Shown here one piece after another: positions 1 through 6,442 of a DNA stretch of 9,965 bases. This stretch comes from JBHEMK01 sp046262635 (lineage in GTDB: Bacteria > Actinomycetota > Thermoleophilia > Gaiellales > Gaiellaceae): NCBI GenBank assembly GCA_046262635.1, contig JBHEMK010000101.1:1-9965 (forward strand). The letters run 5' to 3'. Below the pieces are notes generated by a model. That model saw nothing but the letters and a program-made list of their open reading frames with translations, made no database searches and was not told the DNA's origin. How positions within the stretch are numbered: position 1 is the first letter of the stretch; each line of letters opens with the position of its first letter. The position numbers and the translations under genes are program-made.

Positions 1-431
1 GGATCCTCGGCGTCGTGGACGACGACGTGGCCGTGGAAGCGTCGGGCGAACTCCGGGGTAACGAGCGTCTCGAGCTCCCGCTGGCCGGCGCGCCGCGCGA
101 GGCCGCCCGCGACGATGATCGTCTGGTAGCCGGTGTCGATCCCCAACCGCTCGAGCTCGTCCACGACGGCGCCGATCGCGAGCTGCCGCGGATCCTCCGG
201 CGACCCCGGCAGCGGCAGCGCAGGAGGTTCGACGACGATCGTTGCACGACCCCGCCGGCCGACGAGCGCCTCGAGCGGTTCTCCCTCGAGCGGGAACCGG
301 AGGGCATCACGCACCGCCGCGCCGACGTCGGCGATCCCTTCCCCGGGCGGCGGCGGCCGCAGGACGACGGCGTCGTCGGGGGCGGCCGCGATCACGAGCC
401 GCGAGCCGGAGAGAAGTGGGACCCTCGACAT
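1..431 (-). CDS. LarA-like (DUF2088) protein, N-terminal part, cut by the window edge
   Basis: An open frame runs on the minus strand from ATG at 431 to the left edge without a stop (143 codons visible). The translation begins MSRVPLLSGSRLVIAAAPDD. It resembles the N-terminal domain of the nickel-dependent lactate racemase LarA family (DUF2088): a beta strand (ATIVVEPPALPLPGS, about residues 65-79), a helix (AIGAVVDELERLGI), a second strand and turn (TIIVAGGLARRAG), and the HVVVHDAED stretch at the visible end. In LarA the first two loops carry a D-H-T-R-P motif and a T-G-x-H motif used in substrate binding and acid-base catalysis. Here they read EPPALP and GGLARR, so the key Arg and His appear absent and racemase activity is doubtful. 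The lysine that holds the nickel-pincer cofactor would lie beyond the edge. An alternative in-frame TTG start at 443 has a GGAGGG four bases upstream. The gene is divergent from polA. Family call fairly good; function unknown. Confidence 0.66.
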   Translation of the reverse strand, partial: MSRVPLLSGSRLVIAAAPDDAVVLRPPPPGEGIADVGAAVRDALRFPLEGEPLEALVGRRGRATIVVEPPALPLPGSPEDPRQLAIGAVVDELERLGIDTGYQTIIVAGGLARRAGQRELETLVTPEFARRFHGHVVVHDAED

Positions 432-447
432 CAGGGTAGTCAATCAG

Positions 448-453
448 CCCTCC
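448..453 (-). promoter_or_regulatory. Possible ribosome binding site pointing to a TTG start at 443
   Basis: On the minus strand GGAGGG is followed by CTGA and then an in-frame TTG (443-441), an ideal Shine-Dalgarno spacing. Relative to the ATG at 431 it is too far away. It therefore argues for a start four codons earlier than ATG 431, adding the residues M-T-T-L. A G-rich hexamer can arise by chance in DNA of this composition, so the choice is open. Confidence 0.35.
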
Positions 454-535
454 AGTCGAACGGGCCAGCGTCTGTGGCTCCTGGAAACATCCGCCGCGGT
501 TGAAGCCTGGCGTCGGACTGGGCCCTGGCAGTGCT

Positions 536-541
536 TACACT
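536..541 (+). promoter_or_regulatory. -10 element of a likely leaderless polA promoter
   Basis: TACACT fits the TANNNT -10 consensus and is followed by exactly 7 nt (CGCGTGG) and the GTG at 549, so transcription would begin at or next to the start codon. No Shine-Dalgarno sequence precedes either candidate GTG (531, 549). No convincing -35 box is seen 16-18 bp upstream. Confidence 0.5.
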
Positions 542-548
542 CGCGTGG

Positions 549-3125
549 GTGTCACCGAAGACGCTGACCGGCGCCGACCTCGACTTGGACGATGCCGCTG
601 CACGCGAGTCGGAGCTCTTCCTCGTCGACGGCAACAACCTCGCCTACCGCGCGTTCTTCGCGCTCCCGGAAGAGCTCGCCACCACCGAGGGCTTCCCTAC
701 GAACGCACTGCTCGGCTTCACAAACATGCTTTTCAAGCTCCTGGCCGACTACAAGCCACGCGGGGTCGCGGTCGCCTGGGACACGCGCCCGGTCGAGCGG
801 CTCGAGCAGCTCGGCACATACAAGTCCGAGCGCAAGCCGATGCCGGACCTCCTGCGCGAGCAGTTCCCGCACTTCCGGCCGATCGTCGAGGCGTTCGGCT
901 ACCGGAACCTCGAGTTCGAGGGCTGGGAGGCGGACGATGTGATCGCCACCTTGGCGACCCGCGCTGATGCTGCCGGGATCAGGACGTGCGTCGTCTCGAC
1001 TGACCGCGACGCCTTCCAGCTCTGCTCCGAGAACGTCTGCCTGATGATGACCCCGCGCGGCGTCTCGGACGTCCACGTCTACACGCCCGAGCGGGTCGAG
1101 GCGCGCTACGGCATCCGCCCGGAACAAATCCCGGACTTCATCGGCCTGAAGGGTGACAACTCGGACAACATTCCCGGCATCCCAGGGATCGGCGACAAGA
1201 CCGCAGGGCAGCTGATCGCCCAGTACGGCTCCGTCGAGGGGGTGATCCAGCATGCGCACGCGCTTTCGCCGGCGCGGAGGAAGAACGTGATCGAGCACGC
1301 CGAGCAGGCGCAGACCTCGAAGCAGCTCGCGACGATGCGCCGTGATCTCGACATCGACTGCGATCCGCCGGGCCTCGTGCTGGCGCCCCCCGACCGGGCG
1401 CTGCTGCGCGAGGCGTTTCGGCGCTTCGAGTTTCGCAACCTGCTGAACCGGATCGACGAGCTGGACGAGGCGCTGCCGGCCGCGGCGCCGCCGAGAGTGG
1501 AGGGCACCGCCGTCACCTGGGCCGAGGGGCCGTTCCCGCTGATGCCCGACGCGGTCGCCCTCGCCGTTCGGGACGGTCGCTTCGCGATCGCCGACCAGAG
1601 CGGTGTGACGGTCGGAGAGTGGGGCGACGAGCTCGCCGCCCGCCTCCGGGACGCGCGGATCGTCGCGCACGACTTCAAGGCGCTGCCGCGGCTGACGATG
1701 CTGCCCGCCGAGGACACGATGATCGGCGCATACCTGATCGAACCGGGCCGACCGACCTACGAGCTCGACGTCCTCGCCGCCGAGTACGGCGTCGAGGCGA
1801 TCCCCGAGCCTGAGGCAGACGAGACGACGGCGTTCCTCGTCCGCGCCGCCGAGATCCCGCGCCGGCTCGCCCCGCGCCTGCGCGAACGCCTGGCCGAACG
1901 TGGGAGCCTCAACCTCTACGAGACGATCGAGCTGCCGCTCACGGCCGTCCTCGCAGCGATGGAGGATGCAGGGGTCAAGATCGACACGTACCGCATGGGC
2001 GAGATCACCGCCAGGCTCGCCGACCGCGTCGAGGAGCTCGAGGCGAAGGCCTACGAACTCGCGGGCGAGGAGTTCATGATCGGTTCGACGCAGCAGGTGG
2101 CCCGGATCCTGTTCGAGAAGCTCGCGCTCACCTCGGGCCGAAAGGGTAAGACCGGTTACTCCACCGACACCCGTGTCCTCCGCTCGATTCGGCACGAGCA
2201 CCCGATCGTCGAGGCGATCGAGGAGTGGCGCGAGTACTCCAAGCTCCTGAACACCTACCTCGGTCCGCTGCCGACGCTGCTCGGCGAGGACGGTCGCCTG
2301 CACACGACCTTCAACCAGACCGTCGCCGCGACCGGCCGGCTGTCGACGACGAGCCCGAACCTGCAGGCGATTCCGATCCGCACGGAGCTCGGCCGGGAGA
2401 TCCGCTCCGCCTTCGTCGCTGAGTCCGGCCACCGGCTCCTGTCGGCCGACTACTCCCAGGTCGAGCTGCGGATTCTCGCGCACGTCTCGGGCGAGCCTCG
2501 CCTGCGCGAGGCGTTTGCGCGCGGCGAGGACATCCACGCGGCGACTGCCGCCGAGGTGCTCGGGAAGGAGCAGGCGACGCTCTCGAAGGACGAGCGGAAC
2601 ATCGCGAAGATGGTCAACTTCGGCATCATCTACGGCATCTCCGCGTTCGGGCTCTCGGAAAATCTCGAGATTCCGCGCGAGGAGGCGCAGACCTATATCG
2701 ACACCTACCTCGCGCGCTTCCCGCTCGTGCAGAACTTCATCGAGCGGACGATCGAGCAAGCGATCCGCGACGGCTTCGTGACGACGCTGCTCGGGCGGCG
2801 GCGGCCGGTGCCGGAGATCCGCGCCTCGAACCGGCAGACGCGCTCGCTCGGCGAGCGGCTCGCGGTCAACTCGGTGATGCAGGGAACGGCGGCGGACATC
2901 ATCAAAGTGGCGATGGTGAACATCCATCGGAGGCTGCGGGCCGAAGGGCGCGGCGCGCGGCTCGTGCTGCAGGTGCACGACGAGCTGCTGCTCGAGGTCC
3001 CGGAGGCCGAGACCGGGCCGGTCCGGGACGTCGTGCGGGAGGAGATGTGCGGCGCCTACCCCCTCGACCCGCCGCTCGCGGTCGACGTCGGTGCGGGCGA
3101 CGACTGGAACGAGGCGAAGAGCTGA
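549..3125 (+). CDS. polA: DNA polymerase I (5'-nuclease and polymerase active, proofreading site degenerate)
   Basis: The 858-residue protein fills gaps in excision repair and removes RNA primers during lagging-strand synthesis. The 5'-nuclease domain shows LFLVDGNN (Asp27), WDTRP (77-81), EADDVI (127-132), STDRD, and GDNSDNIPG (from 202) leading into the helix-3-turn-helix motif. The middle exonuclease-like domain lacks the Asp-x-Glu motif (the matching stretch reads LAVRDGRFAI) and the later catalytic Tyr/Asp motif; only the DTMIGAYLIEP stretch is recognisable, so 3'-5' proofreading is probably lost, as in Taq polymerase. The polymerase domain is complete: motif A DYSQVELRI (Asp634), motif B RNIAKMVNFGIIYG (Arg683, Lys687, Phe691, Tyr695) and motif C QVHDELLLEVPE (Asp811). 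The start is GTG 549, chosen because a -10 box ends 7 nt upstream; GTG 531 would add six residues and lie upstream of that box. A hairpin follows the stop codon. Transcribed away from the LarA-like gene. Confidence 0.97.
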   Translation: MSPKTLTGADLDLDDAAARESELFLVDGNNLAYRAFFALPEELATTEGFPTNALLGFTNMLFKLLADYKPRGVAVAWDTRPVERLEQLGTYKSERKPMPDLLREQFPHFRPIVEAFGYRNLEFEGWEADDVIATLATRADAAGIRTCVVSTDRDAFQLCSENVCLMMTPRGVSDVHVYTPERVEARYGIRPEQIPDFIGLKGDNSDNIPGIPGIGDKTAGQLIAQYGSVEGVIQHAHALSPARRKNVIEHAEQAQTSKQLATMRRDLDIDCDPPGLVLAPPDRALLREAFRRFEFRNLLNRIDELDEALPAAAPPRVEGTAVTWAEGPFPLMPDAVALAVRDGRFAIADQSGVTVGEWGDELAARLRDARIVAHDFKALPRLTMLPAEDTMIGAYLIEPGRPTYELDVLAAEYGVEAIPEPEADETTAFLVRAAEIPRRLAPRLRERLAERGSLNLYETIELPLTAVLAAMEDAGVKIDTYRMGEITARLADRVEELEAKAYELAGEEFMIGSTQQVARILFEKLALTSGRKGKTGYSTDTRVLRSIRHEHPIVEAIEEWREYSKLLNTYLGPLPTLLGEDGRLHTTFNQTVAATGRLSTTSPNLQAIPIRTELGREIRSAFVAESGHRLLSADYSQVELRILAHVSGEPRLREAFARGEDIHAATAAEVLGKEQATLSKDERNIAKMVNFGIIYGISAFGLSENLEIPREEAQTYIDTYLARFPLVQNFIERTIEQAIRDGFVTTLLGRRRPVPEIRASNRQTRSLGERLAVNSVMQGTAADIIKVAMVNIHRRLRAEGRGARLVLQVHDELLLEVPEAETGPVRDVVREEMCGAYPLDPPLAVDVGAGDDWNEAKS

Positions 3126-3161
3126 GCCTCCGCTTGGCCGCCCGGCTCGGGTGCGAGGCTC
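3124..3161 (+). terminator. Hairpin directly after polA, possible terminator
   Basis: GAGCCTC (3124-3130) pairs perfectly with GAGGCTC (3155-3161), and inside it CCCG (3141-3144) pairs with CGGG (3148-3151). The stem begins inside the polA stop codon (TGA 3123-3125). No T-run follows, so it would be a U-tract-less, actinobacterial style terminator or simply an RNA-stabilising 3' end. It lies just before the next promoter-like hexamer at 3187. Confidence 0.42.
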
Positions 3162-3186
3162 GCCGTTCACGGGTTCGCGTGCCCGG

Positions 3187-3192
3187 TAGCCT
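3187..3192 (+). promoter_or_regulatory. -10 element of a likely leaderless promoter for the 146-residue ORF
   Basis: TAGCCT is followed by 6 nt (TCCAGC) and the GTG at 3199. There is no Shine-Dalgarno sequence. The arrangement is the same as at polA and uvrB, and the 3' part (CCAGCGTG) is identical to that before the flavoprotein gene on the other strand. Confidence 0.45.
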
Positions 3193-3198
3193 TCCAGC

Positions 3199-3639
3199 GT
3201 GAACGAGCGGTATCCGATCGGAGAGACGGCGACCCTCGCCGTCAGCCTCCTGCGACACGAACGGGAGCAGGCCGGCTATCCGCAGTGGTCGGCGGCGATT
3301 GCCCTGCGCGGCGCTGAAGCGACGATCAGCGTCCCCGGGCACTACACGCAGGTGCTTGCGGCGCGGCTGCGGGGCGCCGAGACCCGCTTCGCGGCGGGGA
3401 TCGGCGTGGGAGCCCGGCTCGGACGCGACGAGTACCTCGACCTCACCGGGATCGTACGCGGCCGGGCCGAGTCGCTCGCGCTCTCGTCGACTTCCCGTTC
3501 GCCGCTTCGGGTGTCGCTCGAGCTGCCGCGCGCCGAGATCGAGCCGCTTGCGCTCTTGCTCACTGAGGCACACGAGCTGATCGAGACCCTGCGCCAGGGC
3601 CTGGCGCTCGTGCCCGACAGCCTCCCCGATCCGATCTGA
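3199..3639 (+). CDS. Uncharacterised 146-residue soluble protein between polA and rpsA
   Basis: I do not recognise the family. The protein begins MNERYPIGETATLAVSLLRH, has no signal peptide or membrane segment, and appears to be a mixed alpha/beta fold. Alternating hydrophobic strands occur around residues 30-48 (WSAAIALRGAEATISVP), 62-72, 78-98 and 101-110 (SPLRVSLELP), and an amphipathic helix lies near residues 112-136 (EIEPLALLLTEAHELIETLR). It has no cysteine and no obvious catalytic motif. GTG 3199 is chosen because a -10-like TAGCCT ends 6 nt upstream. The overlapping minus-strand frame has Arg-rich low-complexity content typical of a shadow, which supports the plus strand. The strong polA-side hairpin and its own promoter-like box suggest separate transcription. 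The coding call is fairly sure; the function is unknown. Confidence 0.7.
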   Translation: MNERYPIGETATLAVSLLRHEREQAGYPQWSAAIALRGAEATISVPGHYTQVLAARLRGAETRFAAGIGVGARLGRDEYLDLTGIVRGRAESLALSSTSRSPLRVSLELPRAEIEPLALLLTEAHELIETLRQGLALVPDSLPDPI

Positions 3640-3641
3640 CG

Positions 3642-3657
3642 GGACGACTGCTCGTCC
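3642..3657 (+). terminator. Small hairpin after the 146-residue ORF, weak terminator candidate
   Basis: GGACGA (3642-3647), loop CTGC, TCGTCC (3652-3657): a perfect 6-bp stem two bases after the TGA stop (3637-3639). It is followed by GGGTGTTC rather than a T-run, so intrinsic termination is uncertain. Confidence 0.35.
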
Positions 3658-3754
3658 GGGTGTTCACGGGCATTCGGGCTCGCGACGCGCGGGCCGGATG
3701 AAGCGGGCGGATCAGCTCGGGTCGCGCGGACTGCCGGCTTTGCTCTCGGCCGGA

Positions 3755-3769
3755 CGCGGGGGTGCCGCG
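3755..3769 (+). other. GC-rich hairpin in the rpsA upstream gap
   Basis: The 207-bp gap 3640-3846 carries no plausible gene. Besides the hairpin at 3642 it holds CGCGG (3755-3759), loop GGGTG, CCGCG (3765-3769), followed by a pyrimidine-rich stretch (CCAACCTTCTTC). This could be a second, weak terminator insulating rpsA. It lies upstream of the predicted rpsA transcription start, so it would not be in the rpsA mRNA. Confidence 0.25.
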
Positions 3770-3828
3770 CCAACCTTCTTCGCCCGCGGACGTCCAAAGC
3801 GTAGAAGGGCTGCAGATGCACCCCTGGC

Positions 3829-3834
3829 TATACT
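3829..3834 (+). promoter_or_regulatory. -10 element of the rpsA promoter
   Basis: TATACT is one base off the TATAAT consensus and stands out in this GC-rich DNA. It ends 12 nt before the ATG at 3847, so a start 6-7 nt downstream leaves a leader of only about 6 nt. No Shine-Dalgarno sequence lies in that leader. No clear -35 box is visible 16-18 bp upstream. Confidence 0.6.
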
Positions 3835-3846
3835 GACCGGCTGCTT

Positions 3847-5322
3847 ATGACCAACGAAACGATCAACGACCCGCGGCTCGAGGAAGGCGTCTGGACGACG
3901 GGGCCGGACGGTGAGCTCGTACCCGACTACGAAGCGACCTTCCCCACGATCAACGAAGGTGAGGTCGTCCACGGCACGATCGTCCGCGTGGACAAGGACG
4001 AGGTGCTCGTCGACATCGGCTACAAGTCGGAGGGCGTCATCCCCGTGGCCGAGCTGTCGATTCGGCGCTCCGTGAATCCGGCCGACGAGGTGTCGGTCGG
4101 CGAGGAGATCGACGCGCTCGTCATGACCAAGGAAGACGCCGAAGGGCGCTTGATCCTGTCAAAGAAACGTGCGCGCTTCGAGCTCGCCTGGAAGGCGATC
4201 GAAGGCGCGGCCGAGTCGGGCGAGCCGGTGAACGGCCGCGTGATCGAGGTTGTCAAGGGCGGACTGATCCTCGATCTGGGCGTGCGCGGTTTCCTGCCGG
4301 CGTCGCTCGTCGACATCCGTCGTGTTCAGGACCTCGACGAGTTCATGGCCAAGGAGCTCCGCTGCAAGGTGATCGAGCTGAACCGGTCGCGCAACAATGT
4401 CGTCCTGTCACGCCGGGCCGTCCTCGAGGACGAGCGCAAGGAGATGCGCCAGGCGATCCTGGACAGGCTCAATCCAGGCGACGTTGTCGAGGGCACGATT
4501 TCGAACATCGTCGACTTCGGCGCCTTCGTCGACCTCGACGGCATGGACGGCCTGATCCACATCTCTGAACTCTCCTGGTCGCACGTGAACCATCCCTCCG
4601 AAGTGCTCGAGATCGGGCAGACCGTCAAGGTCAAGGTCCTCGACATCGACCGCGACCGCCAACGGATCTCGCTCGGCCTCAAGCAGACGCAGAGCGACCC
4701 GTGGCAGCAGGTGCTCGAGAGCTACCAGGAGAACGATGTCGTCGAAGGTCGTGTGACGAAGGTGGTCACCTTCGGCGCCTTCGTCGAGATCCTCCCGGGC
4801 GTCGAGGGCCTGGTGCACATCTCCGAGCTCGCGCAGCACCACGTCGAGAACCCGCGCGAAGTCGTCTCTCAGGGAGATCCGGTCAACGTGCTGATCCTCG
4901 AAGTCGACGCGGAGCGGCGGCGTCTGTCGCTCTCGCTCAAGCGCGTCGAGGAGGGGATGCAGGTGCAGCCGCGCGCCGACGGCGGAGAATCGGTCCACAC
5001 GGCACCGAGGCTCGATCTCTCCGAGGAGGTCTTCAGCGACCGCCCCGCGAGCGCCGACGCCGAGGAGGCTCCGCCGCTTGCAGCCAGCGAGCCGGCGGCC
5101 GCCGGCAGAGAGGCAGAGTCGTCGGTGGCCGAGGGAGAGGGCATGCCTCCGGCTCCCGAGACCTCGGGGCCCGCCGAACAGCCCCCCGGCACGGTTGCGA
5201 TCGACGAGCCGGGCGAGCCGTCGGATCCCGTCGACGGAGCGCCCACCGTTGCGACGAGCGATACACCGGAGGCCGAGGCCGAGCCCGCCGCTGCCGCCGC
5301 GCCCGAGCCCAACAGGCCCTAG
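3847..5322 (+). CDS. rpsA: 30S ribosomal protein S1 (four S1 domains plus long disordered tail)
   Basis: The 491-residue protein binds mRNA at the 30S subunit. Four S1 (OB-fold) RNA-binding domains are visible at about residues 37-107 (EGEVVHGTIVRVDKDEVLVD), 124-190 (GEPVNGRVIEVVKGGLILDL), 209-279 (GDVVEGTISNIVDFGAFVDL, then GLIHISELSW) and 296-366 (NDVVEGRVTKVVTFGAFVEI, then GLVHISELAQ). The last two carry the canonical FGAFV and HISEL motifs. Four domains is the usual actinobacterial and Firmicutes-like form, against six in E. coli. From about residue 370 the protein turns into a roughly 120-residue tail rich in Ala, Pro, Glu and Ser with no predicted fold. ATG 3847 is supported by the -10 box 12 nt upstream. 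coaE starts 2 nt after the stop codon, so the genes are probably co-transcribed and translationally coupled. Confidence 0.96.
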   Translation: MTNETINDPRLEEGVWTTGPDGELVPDYEATFPTINEGEVVHGTIVRVDKDEVLVDIGYKSEGVIPVAELSIRRSVNPADEVSVGEEIDALVMTKEDAEGRLILSKKRARFELAWKAIEGAAESGEPVNGRVIEVVKGGLILDLGVRGFLPASLVDIRRVQDLDEFMAKELRCKVIELNRSRNNVVLSRRAVLEDERKEMRQAILDRLNPGDVVEGTISNIVDFGAFVDLDGMDGLIHISELSWSHVNHPSEVLEIGQTVKVKVLDIDRDRQRISLGLKQTQSDPWQQVLESYQENDVVEGRVTKVVTFGAFVEILPGVEGLVHISELAQHHVENPREVVSQGDPVNVLILEVDAERRRLSLSLKRVEEGMQVQPRADGGESVHTAPRLDLSEEVFSDRPASADAEEAPPLAASEPAAAGREAESSVAEGEGMPPAPETSGPAEQPPGTVAIDEPGEPSDPVDGAPTVATSDTPEAEAEPAAAAAPEPNRP

Positions 5323-5324
5323 CA

Positions 5325-5912
5325 GTGGGGCGACCGGTCTCGGTCGCCGTCACCGGCGGCATCGGCGCGGGCAAGAGCGAGGCGCTTCAGGCGTTCAACC
5401 GGCACGGCGCCGCCGTCGTTTCGAGCGACGAGATCGTCCACCGCCTCCTCGCGGAAGACGCCGACGTGCGGGCCGCGCTGCGCGAGCGGCTCGGCGAGGA
5501 GGTGTTCGACGGCGTCGGCCGCGTCGTGTGGTCACGCGTGGCCGAGCTCGTCTTTGGCGATCCCGGGCTACGCGCCTGGCTCGAGCAGCTTCTCCATCCG
5601 AGGGTCATGCGGGAATACCTGGCGTGGAGTGAGGAGCAGGCGGGGAAACGGACGCCCCCGGCGCTGACCGTGGCGGAGGTACCACTCTTGTACGAGACCG
5701 GAGGCGACACCCGTTTCGATCGGGTCGTGGTGATCACGGCCCCGCTGACGGTGCGGGCGGAGCGACATCCGGTGCAGGACGAGCGCGAGGCGCGCCTCCT
5801 CCCCGACGAGGAGAAGGTGCAGCGGGCGGACTACGCTTACGTCAACGACGGGAGCCTCGAGGAGCTCGACCGTTTCGTCGCGGAGGTGGTGGAAGGCCTA
5901 TCGTCGCGCTGA
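5325..5912 (+). CDS. coaE: Dephospho-CoA kinase
   Basis: This 195-residue enzyme phosphorylates the 3'-hydroxyl of dephospho-CoA with ATP, the last step of coenzyme A synthesis, in the cytosol. The P-loop GGIGAGKS is at residues 11-18, the substrate-side SSDEIVHRLL at 33-42, HPRVM at 91-95, the VAEVPLLYETG strand and loop at 117-126, and the ADYAYVNDGSLEEL end motif at 168-181. The lid between Arg144 and Ala168 (ERHPVQDEREARLLPDEEK) is a few residues shorter than in E. coli CoaE, and the usual Gln of the lid reads Leu. The frame is open far upstream inside rpsA, but GTG 5325 is the first start after the rpsA stop (TAG 5320-5322) and places the P-loop at the normal distance from the N terminus. 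It has only a weak Shine-Dalgarno-like AGG, consistent with coupling to rpsA. Confidence 0.94.
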   Translation: MGRPVSVAVTGGIGAGKSEALQAFNRHGAAVVSSDEIVHRLLAEDADVRAALRERLGEEVFDGVGRVVWSRVAELVFGDPGLRAWLEQLLHPRVMREYLAWSEEQAGKRTPPALTVAEVPLLYETGGDTRFDRVVVITAPLTVRAERHPVQDEREARLLPDEEKVQRADYAYVNDGSLEELDRFVAEVVEGLSSR

Positions 5913-5923
5913 GGCGCTCGACG

Positions 5924-6442
5924 ATGCTCCTCGCCCTGGTCGTCTTTCTCGGCGGCGCCTTCCTCTACCTCCAGCGCACTGAGCCCGGCTGGTGGGCGCG
6001 CCTCTGGTATCCGCTCCGATACGAGCAGATCGTCCGAGGGCATGCACGGAATTACCGGCTCGACCCGGCGCTTGTGGCCGCTGTCATCTACCAGGAGAGC
6101 AAGTTCCGCACCGACGCCAAGTCGAGCTCGGGCGCGATCGGGCTGATGCAGCTACTGCCGGCGACGGCCGAGGGGATCGCCGTCCATACGGGCGGCACCA
6201 AGTTCGTCGTCTCCGATCTCTACGACCCGGAGATCAATGTCCGCTACGGGTCCTGGTATCTGCGCCACCTTCTGGACAAGTACGGGAACGAGCGCCTGGC
6301 GCTCGCGGCCTACAACGCCGGTCAGGAGAACGTCGACCGCTGGCGCCGGAACGGCCAGGGCATCCAGTTTCCGGAGACTCGGACCTACGTCGCCCGGATC
6401 GAGCGCCTGAAGGGCATCTACCGCCGCGCCTACCGCCTCTAA
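5924..6442 (+). CDS. Membrane-anchored lytic transglycosylase (SLT domain)
   Basis: The 172-residue protein cleaves peptidoglycan glycan strands by forming 1,6-anhydro ends, outside the membrane. A short hydrophobic N-terminal segment (LLALVVFLGGAFLYL, residues 2-16) acts as signal anchor. The Slt70-type domain follows: DPALVAAVIYQESKF with the catalytic glutamate at residue 58, GAIGLMQLLPATA (70-82), the YDPEINVRYGSWYLRHLL helix (100-117), LALAAYNAG (125-133), and the closing ETRTYVARI (151-159). These are the ES, GLMQ, AYNAG and TYV motifs of family 23 glycoside hydrolases. ATG 5924 lies 11 nt after the coaE stop with GAGG 9 nt upstream. It has no LysM or other binding domain. The stop TAA (6440-6442) overlaps the stop of the convergent flavoprotein gene. 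It most likely shares the rpsA-coaE transcript. Confidence 0.92.
   Translation: MLLALVVFLGGAFLYLQRTEPGWWARLWYPLRYEQIVRGHARNYRLDPALVAAVIYQESKFRTDAKSSSGAIGLMQLLPATAEGIAVHTGGTKFVVSDLYDPEINVRYGSWYLRHLLDKYGNERLALAAYNAGQENVDRWRRNGQGIQFPETRTYVARIERLKGIYRRAYRL

Noticed and set aside
1..6. Window begins exactly with GGATCC, a BamHI site, possibly a cloning junction
   Set aside because: The same hexamer recurs (for example at 191) and the reading frame continues to the edge, so nothing shows that it is a junction.
500..505. TTGAAG as a -35 box for polA
   Set aside because: The distance to the TACACT box is 30 bp, far outside the usual 16-19.
552..3170. An 872-codon open frame on the minus strand opposite polA
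   Set aside because: It mirrors the codon pattern of polA in GC-rich DNA, is His, Arg, Asp and Leu rich with no domain, and polA on the plus strand has every expected motif.
4701..5324. Upstream extension of the coaE frame inside rpsA
   Set aside because: The 208 extra residues are Arg-rich shadow of the rpsA frame; the P-loop position fits a start at GTG 5325.
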